A DNA stretch of 64,000 nt from Siphonodentalium dalli (Eukaryota > Mollusca > Scaphopoda > Gadilida > Siphonodentaliidae), in assembly GCA_032622095.1 (NCBI GenBank), contig CP136061.1, positions 60,099,301 through 60,163,300 on the forward strand, written 5' to 3'. This document shows positions 23,225-34,996 of the stretch, piece after piece. Made by a program: the position numbers and the translations under genes. Position 1 is the first letter of the stretch, and every line of letters begins with the position of its first letter. The notes below the pieces were generated by a model. It worked only from the letters and a program-made list of their open reading frames with translations. It was not told where the DNA came from and searched no databases.

Positions 23225-23859
23225 TACTGTATTGTCATGATGTACGGATTCACCTGTTAAAACAAAAACTGTGTTTATACAAGTGACTGGACAATTTCAC
23301 GCCTTACCATGTTACCAAAAAGTATGCCATTAAGATATTTTACTTTTACATGTACATAAATTTGAGTTTTAACTGTGAAACATGTAGTTTTGTTCTTTTT
23401 ATGGCTTAAAAGGGCATGCCGATTCATGTTTTAGAATGGTCGAAATTAGTATTACTCATAACTGAATAGTGATGGGTTGGCTTATCAGCTATTACTAGTA
23501 TCGTTTTTTTATTTACAGCCATATTTATACAGCAGTTAGTGAAAGGCCTTTTTCCGGATTAAATTCTACGAGGCAGATAACAAGCTTGATCCTCTGCAAA
23601 CTGCAAAGTTTCATAAGTATTGTCTATCACTTTATGCATTGAAGATTTACATTTCATCAAAACTATGATCGTAACATAAGAACTAAGATGTATTTTTCAG
23701 TTACGAATAATACAAGTTTCGACCATTCAAATACATATGAATCGTAATGTCTACCATATTGTCACCATGGGAACCTGGCTAATTATATGGTAAATTAGCA
23801 AATTAAGAGCAAAACATTGGTGTTGACCAATGAAAAATACCATTGGTCTGACCTTTATT

Positions 23860-24247
23860 AGTTACGGTCTTGATATTAATTAAACGGTGTTGAACCGTAA
23901 ACAATACAACGGTCTGACAGTTACTGGTTACGGTCTGTCAGTTACTTAAACGGTTTTATACCGTGGAACATGCTACGGCCTGACCGTATGTTTAACAGTC
24001 AAATGTTGGCAGCGATGTTGTGCGGTCTCAGACCGTTAAATCGACGGTCTTTTTACGGTCTTCAAGGTTGATATTAATTAAACGGTGTTGAACCGTAAAA
24101 AATACAACGGTCTGACAGTTACTGGTTAAGGTCTGCCAGTTACATAAACGGTTTTATACCGTGGGACATGCTACGGCCTGACCGTATGTTTAACGGTCAA
24201 ATGTTGGCAGCGATGTTGCGCGGTTTCAGACCGTTAAAGCGACGGTC
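23860..24247 (+). repeat. Two direct units of about 190 bp in the subterminal region
   Basis: The block GATATTAATTAAACGGTGTT through GTTGGCAGCGATGTTG and ACCGTTAAA-CGACGGTC occurs twice in a row (about 23,868 and 24,067), both rich in CGGTCTGAC-like motifs, at the right end of the 2.8-kb element. Confidence 0.88.
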
Positions 24248-24590
24248 TTTTTTTCTAACAGTGTACGATACACTCACGTATTCAACGTTGAGGACATTCC
24301 ACATCATATATGGCATATGTCCTTTCTGCACAATTTAAGATAGAATGTAACACATATTGTGTAAAAATATACACACATTTGTTCTAAGAGAGTATAGTTT
24401 ACTTTGCTTCAGTTGGGGTTATCTGTTGTTCAGGCACTATAGACCATATCGCTACGCTGTCATTTTACGGGCGGAGAATAGACTACGCAGATGATTAATT
24501 TCCACCGACCCCCGGAAAGCAACTGACAAACTTGCTCGGATAAACGAATTATGTAACCTCCCTGTGCGTGGATCAAACATCCGTCCTTAT

Positions 24591-27500
24591 TAGTCCAGGA
24601 GATATTGTTCAACCTCTGCACCCCCAGGACCCAACTTCACCACACTAATGTTCTTTCTTAATGTCTCCTCTAATTTTATTTGTTTGTTTATAACAAGATA
24701 AAAAAGTGGCGGCAGAGACTCCAGACAAGATGGCGTCCATCATGTCGGCCATTTTTGTATATGCACCAGGTCTCTTTGATAGCCGTTATAGTAAAGATGA
24801 TGTCACATGCGTTCTTGTTTTCCTTTCGATTCAGTATGGTAATATACAAACCTTACAAATTAGCCAAAAATATGACACAAAAATCCAATATGGCGGCCAA
24901 GATGACCGCCGAAATGTGAAAAATTGCTATTTTTCCGACATTTCAACACCTTTCGTTTGTCTCTGTTGGAAAATATTGGCATCTTGACGAGATTTTAAGC
25001 ATTTATCGTCTAAAAGAGTCATTGACGAATACACGGGGACCATAATATACATTCCTTGCCGGATATTTTTGTCAGATATCACGTTTTCCCAAATGCCAGT
25101 ATAATCCTGTCAAAGCCGAAATAACGCAATGTCTGTTTCGAATCAATGAATGTTATTGCTATTATTACTCCAGCCATGAGTATATATGAGCAGGAGATAC
25201 CCAGGCTAGGATTCTTCTTTTATCGGAGTTGGGGAATATTCATCTAAATAAAAGATGGCGGCCAAAATGGCCACCAGAAATGGAAAAATCGCCGAAAATC
25301 GCTGATTTTAACATCAGAGAGCGTTATTGTCACGACAACTCCACACCCGCTTACTATTGTGAGTTGGGAACACTGAGTCGAAGAACTGTCCTTATATTGC
25401 ATCTAAATAAAAGTCCCCCAAATCCAAAATGGCGCCCACAATGGCGGACAGATTTCGAAAAATAACCGAAAATCCCTCATATTCACATCAGTGAGCATTA
25501 TTGTCGAGACAACCCCACCCGTGCTTACACTTGAGTTGGAAATACTGTGGTGAAGTATTTACCTTACATACAATGCAAGAAATAGTTTTCCAAATCTAAG
25601 ATGGCGGCCAAAATGACGACCGGTATGTGAAAACACGCCTGCATTCCTTTACTGTCCTACGATAGGCGTTATTGTTTCGCGAATTTTACCCACTATTGCA
25701 TGTTGATGTGGAATATCGATATGAAGTATTCATTTGAGTTTGGCAATTAATTTTCAAGGTCAAGAAATTGAAAGAACCCGATATTTTCACATACAAATTT
25801 CAACTTTTTGTCATAATAGCGATATGTTTGGACGAAACTGTACACAAACCATCTATTAGTTCAACTTAAAACGTATCAATACGCATAACATTGCTCGTAT
25901 CCTTCTGGAAGTACGAAAACCCCACAATTAATATCGCTATGTGGCATTTCGAAATCCATTCGACACTTAGCTCCGATAATGCTGTAACCGTAGGTGCACC
26001 GAATAGCCATATTAAAACAATTACCTGATAACATATTCTGATTTGCCACGTCCAATATGATCTGAACCAGTTTCCATTTCTTTGCCTGATAAATCTAGGT
26101 CGATCACACCGACAAAGTATTCAACACTTCCTGGGAGAAGGGTCCCTCTAATCATAACGTTTCAAACAAATAATGTTCCGGTGTCTAGCTTAAGATTTTA
26201 AATACTTGCTAAATATGGGATTTGTGCGTCATCTTGAACTAGAAAGGCATATGGTCGATAAGTATACAAGCTTACAGAAGGTCATCTCTATGTATGTCTT
26301 TCTCATACCCCATGGGGATAACGACATGTACACCTGGCGAACTTCCCAGTTAACTGGTCACTTCCCAATAGATGGTTCAACTCACAAACTTAGCGAACGT
26401 ATTGGCATACGTGGACAAATTCGGCAGTGTTTCGAAGGTTGCTAGCTGTCTCATTCCCTTGGACAGATGCCTATCTGTTAAGGAGAAGACCATAATGTAC
26501 CGACTACCGACACTTCTTGACCATGATCCTAAGCAAACTGTGTGACTTCCCGCAGTCGTCTCGTCCAATAGCTCCCAGCAGAGAAGAACAATACTCGCGG
26601 TGCTAGTTTGTGGACATGCGCCATGACAGTGGGAATGAAATGGGCCACGGTATACACCCCTACACCAGGTGCATGTTTTCAGATATAGAATGTCATGCGT
26701 GTTGGTGTTTTTGGTGTGGTAAGATTGTATGTCCACATCCGTTTCAAGGCCGTCTGAATTAACTTGACCAGACGTATAATTTTGTCTGGATAATACTATC
26801 CTAGCCTCCCCAGAACAGTCGGAGGGCTAATGGATAATGTCTTTATAGAATGAAGGTATGCGTTGTTGTATGTCAGTATGTGGGCGGTATTATTCAAGAA
26901 AATGTCAGGAACTGTGGTGCATTTATTTCACTGTGTGTTTAAAGAACACTTTATAATCTCGACGGCAATGGATGTGGACGTTGGTGAACGTGACTTTTAT
27001 GATCATATAGCTTTATACTATATAACTTTAGAATATAGTAGTTAATATGTCTCATGCAGGACAATGGTCGGAATGGTGATGTTACCAAGAGATCACTTGG
27101 TGTACCCAACGTAGGTTAAACTGAATGCAAGATCTCACCAAAATAACATTGCTCTAGATGTTCTTCGCGTTGAACATTTCACCCTTGTGTTGATCGCATT
27201 GTACTTTCTTGGACCATACCGACCACCACCCAGAGTGAGTATGACATATCAACCAACTATCAAAGGCATCGTCTTTAAGACTACATCCCAGTCTGGGTGG
27301 GGCTTATATAGTAGTAGATAATGGTACACGCCTGGTCCAGTTTATTAAGAACGGTTTCCAACGGATGGGAAGATACAATCTTAGCACACAAGGAAACCAA
27401 AGCCACATGAGATCATGTCTGAATCCAAAACTTATCCAAAGAAGGGGCGGTGCAGTCATGGTCCAATTTAATTTCCACTATCATGACACATGCCCACAAA

Positions 27501-29369
27501 CTACCACCGTGTGTATTGTTTTTATCTGTTTGGATCTGCATGGTGAGACGATTGCTGGACGCCACCAGGACTGTTATTATGATCATGATCAAGAAGTGTG
27601 GGTATATTATGCATTATGGTATTCTACGCCTTGGCAGAAAGGCATCCGTCAAATCTTAGGCTTTCAACATTCGAAGCCATATACAGAAGTTGTCCGGGTA
27701 CGTCAGTACGTGAATATGTGAATTGATGAACCATATGTTGAGAAGTGGCTGGATGGGAAGATCACCAGATGTACATTTTGTTATCCCCATTAGGTAACCA
27801 AATCTGAAAAATACGCAGATAGAGAGGTCCTTCTGAAAGCTAGTATACGCATCGACCGCATACCTTTCTAGTTTATCACGCAAGAAGACACTCAGATCCC
27901 ATATGTAGCATCTGACTTATACCATAAGCTATACCACGAATGAAGCTCGCCAAGAATAAGGATAAGAATTCCCAGCTTTCGAGACAAACACGTGAGCTTG
28001 ACACCGGCATATGTGTTGTTTGAAACATTCCGATTAGTGGGACCCTTCTACCAAGAAGTGTAGAACACTGTGTTGGTGTGAGCGAGATGGCTTAGTGTGA
28101 CGAAGAGACGGATGCTGGTCCAGATAATGCTGAATGTGGCAAATCTGAATAAGCTCAGGTACTGTTGTTTTGATTCTTGGAAGTCATAATATGACTATTC
28201 GGCGCACCCATATACGGTTACGGCCATTATGGGCGCTTGGTGGAGAATGGATTTCGAAATGCCACATTTCGATTTTGTGGGTTTTCCTCCTCCCAGAAGG
28301 CTACGACTTATGGTGGAACTAATATATGGCTTATGTACCGTTTCGTCCAATCCATACATATTGATATTATGACAAAAAGTTGAAATTAGTATGTGACAAT
28401 TTCGACTTCTTTTCAATTTCTGGCAGCCAGTTTGGACGCCATCTTGACTGTGAGAGTTGGCCAAACTCAAATGAATACTTTATATCAATGTTCCATATGA
28501 ACATGTAATGTTGGGTAGAATACGCGTAATAATAACGCCCATAGTAAGAAAGTAAAGGAATGTAAGCTTGTTTTCAAATTTCGGTCGCCATTTTGGCCGC
28601 CATCTTCGATTTGGTAAACATTTCCTTCATCAGATGCAAGGTAATTACTTCACCTCAGTATTTCCAACTTAACTGTCAGCATGTGTGGAGTTGTCTCGAC
28701 AATAATGTCCAATGATGTGAAAATGAGGGAATTTCGGTAATTTTTTGAAATCTGTCCGCCATTGTGGGCGCCGTTTTGGATTTGGGGGACTTTTATTTGA
28801 ATGTGATATAAGGACAGTTCTTCGCCTCAGTGTTCCCAACTCACAATAGTAAGCAGGTGTGGAGTTGACGTGACAATAACGCTCACTGATGTTAAAATAT
28901 TCAACAAGGAATGTATATTATTGTCCCCTTGTGTTCGCCAATGACTCTTCTAGATGAAAAATGTATAAAATATCGTCAAGATGCCAATATTTTCCCACAG
29001 AGACAAACGAAAAGTAGTGAAATGTCCGAAAAATAGCAAATTTTCACATTTCGGCGGTCATCTTGGCCGCCCTATTGGATTTTTGTGTCGGATTTTTGGT
29101 TAATTTGTAAGGGTTGTATATTACCATAACGAATCGAACGGAAAACAAGACCGCATGTGACATCATCTTTACTATAATGCCGATCAAAGAGACCTGGTGC
29201 ATATAAAACAAATTGCCGCCATGGTGGACGCCATCTTGTCTGGAGTCTCTGCGGCGAATTTCTTTTCTTGTTATTAGCGAACAAATTAGAGGAGACATTA
29301 AGAAAAAAAAAATAGTTGGGTGAAGTTGAGTCCTGGGGGTGCAGAGGTTGACCAATATATCCTGGACTA
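24591..29369. mobile_element. 4.8-kb giant inverted-repeat element (copy A only)
   Basis: The left end TAGTCCAGGAGATATTGTTC and right end are inverted matches, and homology continues inward: for example AATATGGCGGCCAAGATGAC (left, 24,890) against the inverted GTCATCTTGGCCGCC (29,057), and TTTCGAAATCCATTC (25,945) against GAATGGATTTCGAAATG (28,248). Weaker symmetry persists to about 26,400-26,700 versus 27,430-27,700. Arms are thus over 2 kb. Copy B lacks it (about 54,928-54,950). AAGATGGCGGC-type motifs recur. No transposase recognised. Confidence 0.87.
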
Positions 29370-29859
29370 TATCAGAACTCGAGCTAGATCATGTCACGAA
29401 TCTCTATTCTGGATACGCCCGTGGAGATCATGTCCCATCAGGACAAAACATGGGAACGTTTTGTCGTCCTGACAGTGGACTTTATAACATTGAACACACA
29501 ACGCAGGGAATATATTTCGTTGTTAATACTTGTTAATCAAAGACATAGTACATGCGTATTCCACTATATTACTACTCGGCCACTATACACCATTTAAAGA
29601 ATTCATAATTATAATACGGTCAAAATATTCAACAAGTTCGGATGTGCCATTTCGTAATCCACGATGTCTGAACTGTGAACACATGGAAACAAACAGTCCT
29701 TCGTTCGCCTCCATAACAAATAACATATTAACAAACGATAAAACCAAGCTCCTTTGTTCTACCTCGACATTCTATTTCTCCGAACGAGTACTTTCTACGA
29801 TATACATTAACGCGTGTAAAAGCCACGTAAAACCCATGTAAAAAGTATATACCCTTGCA

Positions 29860-30240
29860 AATTCCAAGTAAATGCATGGTAAAGTCAGGTTAGCAATGAT
29901 ATACTCTGGTAAAACCATGAAAAAAATGACATACCCTTGTAAATTCCAAGTACAGTAATGGTAAAGTCAGGTTAACAATGATATGCTCTGGCCAATGTCA
30001 TGTAAACAGATGTAAATAGGACCTACCTTTGTAATTTCCAAATAAAGGAAAGGTAAAGTCAGGTTAACAATGATATACTCTGGGAAAAGGCATGTGCATT
30101 TACACCCATGCAAAGAAGACATACACTTGTAAATTCCAAGTAAATGCATAATTTACCCTACTTTACTCTCATAAAATGCTGGTGAAACAGGGCAAATATG
30201 GTAAAACCCATGTAAATAGTCCGGAGGCAACAGGGGTGAA
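29860..30240 (+). repeat. About 81-93-bp tandem repeat (copy A)
   Basis: Units contain GTCAGGTTAACAATGATATA, CTCTGGTAAAA, CATGTAAA and TTGTAAATTCCAAGTAAA. About four units; the copy-B counterpart has more. Confidence 0.85.
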
Positions 30241-30397
30241 GTAAAAACATTCTGTTAAAGTTTTTTTTTTCTCTACGGATTGTGATTCTGTGTGGTGTGT
30301 GCATCAATTTCTAGGTGAATGTGGATTTCTCACCCTTGAGCATTTCCTAGAATCCAAGATGGCGTCTAAAACCACATATTAGCAACAACCAAGGGTG

Positions 30398-30868
30398 CTT
30401 ATACCTAAGGCAGGTGAATGGCGTCATATATTTTTTCTATATCCATCAGTGATTTTTCAAGATCGCGGGTATAGATTTTGCAGAAATTGTCACGTGACTT
30501 CCGGTTAGCAACCGTGTGGAGATTGCAAAAATAACGCGGAATTGGAAATGAAGCATCGCGATAAAAATGAAAGTAACTACTTCACAACTTACGAAGAATT
30601 CACATGTGATTTAAGTCTATTAATTTCATTTAGACCAATTTCGTTGGTCAGCTTAATGAAAACGAAATATGAAGAAGTCATTTCGATAATCAAGACAAGA
30701 TTTTACAATCCACGACACGTCTTGTCAATTTGGCATGTCCATCGTGACCAGTGCATGGTGTTACATAAATTATTCTTAGCGGTATGTCGCCGAAAAAGGC
30801 AAATTTGAGGCACATCATGTGTGGTTGCTCCACTACGTGTCACGTACGATTCATATTAGTCTATGAGC
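30398..30868 (+). repeat. About 470-bp dispersed segment with conserved open frame (spacer copy)
   Basis: Matches 52,800-53,272 in the opposite orientation at high identity, although it does not belong to the A/B colinear block. Upstream of the frame lie TGGCGTCATAT and GTCACGTGACTTCCGGTTAG, the latter combining an E-box and an ETS-type site, as found in TATA-less animal promoters. It could be an inverted, transposed promoter-plus-exon fragment or an unrecognised repeat. Confidence 0.8.
30542..30808 (+). CDS. Hypothetical small protein or exon (spacer copy)
   Basis: An 88-residue frame MEMKHRDKNESNYFTTYEEF, then FTCDLSLLISFRPISLVS, ending VCRRKRQI. Compared with 52,845-53,141, about 45 consecutive residues are unchanged, and the only length difference is 6 bases (two codons), so the frame is kept. 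This hints at, but does not prove, coding function. No family recognised. The promoter-like sequence 50-60 bases upstream is consistent with a transcribed unit. Confidence 0.3.
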   Translation: MEMKHRDKNESNYFTTYEEFTCDLSLLISFRPISLVSLMKTKYEEVISIIKTRFYNPRHVLSIWHVHRDQCMVLHKLFLAVCRRKRQI

Positions 30869-31167
30869 TATTGGGGCAAATATGAGTCCGTTTGAACCAA
30901 ACCTTGCAGGCAGATGGCCATTGTGTTTTTTTCGAAAGCTTGGTATTTCTGGCATTAAAACACGCATGATAGCAATCTGGATTATACAGTTTAATACATC
31001 AAATATGTGCGAAAGTACCACTACCCTTACGAGAATAAGAAGTGCCTAAATATTGGGGGTAGGGCTAATACATTGGTCCTTTTTACACTTCCTTGCAATT
31101 ATGAACGCGATGTTACCAGTAGTATATATGTCCAAGATGGTTACTACTTTCATCTGATCTAAACTGT

Positions 31168-31494
31168 GTGGTGATGGATTCTGAAGCGCCATTCTGCCTG
31201 GGAATAAATAGTGCCTTTCGCCAACACACTATACCAAAACAGTTGTGGTATAAGGGACAACCAGTTGGAGTAAATATATTTGGGAAAATGATGCAGATAA
31301 TGACAAAGAATGCTGACCTGGAAGGCAACTACACTAACCACTCGGTGCCAATATTTCTGGCGGTAAATTTGAATTTAACTTTGGAAATTCAAGTTCCACA
31401 AGCCATAGTCAGGCCATCTGTTCACAACCACCTCCAAGAACATTTAATTCGCAGAATAATGCCAATTCTTGACACCGACAGTGAAACTGATTGA
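31168..31494 (+). pseudogene. Truncated Crypton/DUF3504-type recombinase fragment
   Basis: Residues PFCLGINSAFRQHTIPKQLW, YKGQPVGVNIFGKMMQIMTK and GNYTNHS match the family pattern seen in the intact gene at 668-2032 (PFYRKPL, QPVGKNTLSKMMK, NITNHSGK). After NHS the sequence no longer resembles the family: the GHRS motif and catalytic tyrosine are missing, and so is everything upstream of about the last third. It is a decayed, independent relic, not a copy of the gene at 668. Confidence 0.7.
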
Positions 31495-31499
31495 ACATT

Positions 31500-33090
31500 A
31501 TTAACAGCTCATCAATGTTATACTAAAACACATTTCCAATTTGATTGTTGTTTTTTAATGAAACTTATCATCATTGTATTGTGATTTGGAACAACAATAT
31601 TCAAATTAAATCAGGCATATCTAATATTTTAAATACAGAAAATATTTTGATTTTACCATTTTGATCAAAATAATTTCTACGCAATTCTGGTCCCAAAGTG
31701 TGTTATAAATTTTGTGTTTGTTTTACTCGTATCAAATATTTCTTTCATTTCTTCATATCAAAAAGAAAAACTTTTAATGTCACATAGCTGGTAGTACTAC
31801 TCTAGACTAGTATATCTCTATACCATGGCCAAGCCTGATTTAATTTTAATTTTGTTAATCGCAAATTACAGTTGATATATCTACAGGCTTTTAAAGGTAC
31901 TCAATCCGATCAGACACTCCTAAATTACTATTTCTTTGACTTCGGGGGTAAAACATATTTGATTCGAGTCGAGGAACCCAACCATCAAAGCTCAGAGTGA
32001 TTAGATATCGATGTTTGAACTTTGCGGTTTCTATTGTTTGTGGACCACAAACTGATTGAAGCACGAGTGTCAAACGGACGGTCTTGCAGATAAATATGGA
32101 TAACGGTAAAATCAAGTGGTTATTATTATCACTTGATTTTAGTGTCATCCATCTTTATCTGAATTGAATTAATCAAGCAATGCACATGTGTAATTCACTA
32201 AGTTGAGTGTCCATCTCTTGGGAAATCGATCATTTACATTTTGATGGATATTCCGTATTTTTATAGCACAATGTGCCGGCAACAAAATTTATTGCCATCA
32301 CATTGTAACGTTCAATTACTGAACTTGTATGACTGTGATATATAGGAAATGAGAAATTGGCCAAAGAGTAATGATAATTAAAGAATGGGTCCATTTAAAT
32401 AAAATAAATACAGAGAATAGGAGAAAGTCAATTGGAAAGAAGAACTCCCATGCCTAAAGTTAGTAGAGTATCGACGAGGATCGGCGAAAATATAAATCTT
32501 TTGAGACGAAGAATGCTAAAATTGAGAATAATAATGTTAGTATAGGGCGAGCGGGTTATCGGAAGCACATGTGCGTTATATTTTGGCCTAAGTAAATCGG
32601 CGCAAGTTACTCCCTTTACACACGAGAGGTATGGATGACGGGGTGGTAGGGATTATTTGAACAGAACTCACCGGCGCAGTGTTTGAATATCTCCAGAATC
32701 AAAACTAAACTGATGGTCCTCGGGCGCATCATGCATCACACGGCCACGCACCGGAGTCGAATGACGGGCCAGCACAGTGCGCAATTGGTAATACAGCCGT
32801 TGTCATGCCAGCTTCGATTTTTTAAAAGATTCTGAAAATGCGCATCACCAACGTAGTGTGGTTTATAAGTAGATCTATTTGTTTCACGTTATGTGCAATG
32901 TGTGGCTGTTCCATTCCTATATTATTTGGCGAAACTGTCTTATTGTTGACCGGCAGTTGCGACATATTAGCGTGATAAAATATTGATATTTATACTAAGT
33001 ACCGATAACTTAAATTAAGTCACTGCCTGATCATGTCGGACCATGGTCATACACACACTAGAAAATGACCTTTCAAACTTTCAGGAAATC
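31500..33090. other. Single-copy spacer, nothing recognised apart from a small hairpin
   Basis: AT-rich and without recognisable domains. Bases 32,107-32,118 and 32,130-32,141 form a perfect 12-bp inverted repeat (TAAAATCAAGTG) with an 11-base loop. The last bases before 33,091 would precede copy A as well but are outside the window there. Confidence 0.5.
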
Positions 33091-34341
33091 TTGTCAGATG
33101 GATACATGTACCTGTATATTTCATTTTACGTGATTCATAACTTCGAAATTTAAGAACTAATGTTCTAAATTGTAACATATCCAGATTTGTGGAAAACAAT
33201 TCAGGAAAAATATTAATTCCATATAAGTAATGCGACAGGTATACCCGCATGTGCACATAATATAAAGCTCGAGGAAGCGATGCCCAATGTTTGCCGTTCA
33301 TGGACAATGAGATCAGTTACTGTTAGTATAGATATCGGTGATGTACATCTTCTATACACCATTTGTCGTTCATATTCTAGAAAACAATAGCACGTCGAAA
33401 TGAATTTCACCTACTAAAGTGACATTGGTTACTTATTCAATATTAAACACATTCATTACTCCCTCGCATATATTCGATACATTCGCTTTCAGGTTGATTT
33501 ACATTGGATAAAGACTATTGTGGAGATAGTTCCCGACCATACAACCTATAGATGGCATCAAACAGTTGCTATATATTTTTCAAAATTTATGTCAAAAATC
33601 GAATTTTCTAATTTTCGTAGTCGATTCGGATTCTGACTGGATAAAGACTAAACAGTAGAGTGACCACTTTCTAGCAAAATTGGCGGAATGAGGTATATAA
33701 ACGACTTTGGAGGAGTATAGCTACCACAGGATGTATAATATAGCTTGACTAGGCCGTATACTGGATACACATTAAACCTTTCTGCATTAAATTCTCATTG
33801 ACTACTAGTTCCCTTAGGAAATGTTCAGATAATAATATTCAACTGACGGGACTTATTTTCTGAACATTCCCACCAATTATTAGGAACCCATCTGCGTTCG
33901 TCGTATCTGTTTGTCTGTCAATCCTCTGCTTGTAACTCCCGGGCATCTCTTCAGATGACTAATATATAAACAATTCCAAAGCGATTTCTGTATTTGAAGA
34001 AGGGAACCTGTGCGATCATAATTGACACACAAAAAAAAACTATTATAACATTATAATGCTTGTTTGCTGAAATCTAAGTATATTATTGTATATTGTATAA
34101 TTATGTGCAAATGATGATTTTTTTATGTGGTAGCAGTGGTGATTGGCCCCTATCACGCATTTGCACTTATTACAGATGGTCTATTTCATCTGGGTAACTA
34201 TATTAATCAAACCACAACATGTGTTTATAACACCCGATTTCAAGCCTATACACATACCTTTTTTCTGTGAATAAAACCTGACAACCAGAATATTCAATAT
34301 ATTATTTGTCTATAATGGGGCACACTAAATAGAGGATTTTT

Positions 34342-34417
34342 ACAAAACTCGTCCAGTAAATTAGGCCCGATCGAGCCTTTGGCGAGGTCCAGACCTAATT
34401 TACTGGACGAGTTTTGT
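34342..34417. repeat. Perfect 24-bp inverted repeat (hairpin), copy B
   Basis: Same hairpin as at 3140-3215, both arms and spacer preserved in the second copy of the block. Confidence 0.9.
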
Positions 34418-34996
34418 AATTCCGCTATAAACTAGGGACGAGTTGTAGATTATATTTATTACTTGATCTAAAACCTCGATAAACCATACTTAAATCAACA
34501 AATGGGACTTGAAACTAACATCGGCTTCTATACGGCATGCGATGCCGTTTCACGTAACTAACCCTTGGAATAAACGTCGCACAACCGACGACTCGAATTC
34601 AATTCGAATTAGACTCGAGTTTAATTCTAAATTCGTCTGTTGAAACAAACGTCGCATTTAATTCAAGACGAATCTAAATGATTTCTTAAAAGAGCACAAA
34701 GCGTTCATGAGCGTTTTGGTCAAAACGGCTAAAATATGAAGTTAATCTGTATAATAAATCAATGGAACGGTTATTCAAATATATGTAAACAATTTATCTA
34801 TACATATCAATTCTAAAACGTAAAATTTAGTGAGAAAATGTGGCTTTGACATCCAAGCGACGAAAGACCCTTGTTAATATTTTATTGAGTGGAAATTATT
34901 GGTTTTATATCGCTATTACTTAGGTAGTTGACACATATTTTTTGTCGGACATGATTCTATGGGTGGTATTTTGCTCTGAACTTGTCTGAAAGAAAT

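Larger units (their letters stand above)
21429..24263. mobile_element. 2.8-kb TA-flanked DNA element with CACTGTTAGAAA ends (copy A only)
   Basis: Starts CACTGTTAGAAA and ends with its inverse, flanked by TA at 21,427-21,428 and 24,264-24,265. Copy B shows the unoccupied site GATAACTACGATACAC near 54,635-54,650, which pins the duplication to TA, as for Tc1/mariner-type insertion. Subterminal regions hold many ACGGTC, GACCGT and TAAACGGT motifs on both sides, probable transposase-binding repeats. No transposase frame is recognised. A smaller MITE is nested at 22,721-23,224. Confidence 0.9.
1..30240. repeat. Large duplicated block, copy A
   Basis: Read side by side, this stretch matches 33,091-57,390 in the same order and orientation, interrupted by insertions private to one copy. 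Position 1 corresponds to 33,091. From 1 to about 13,800 only scattered single-base and short indel differences are visible; from about 15,100 on the copies differ much more. The left boundary lies at or before the window start, so the true extent on that side is unknown. It could be a tandem segmental duplication or an uncollapsed haplotype. Confidence 0.93.
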
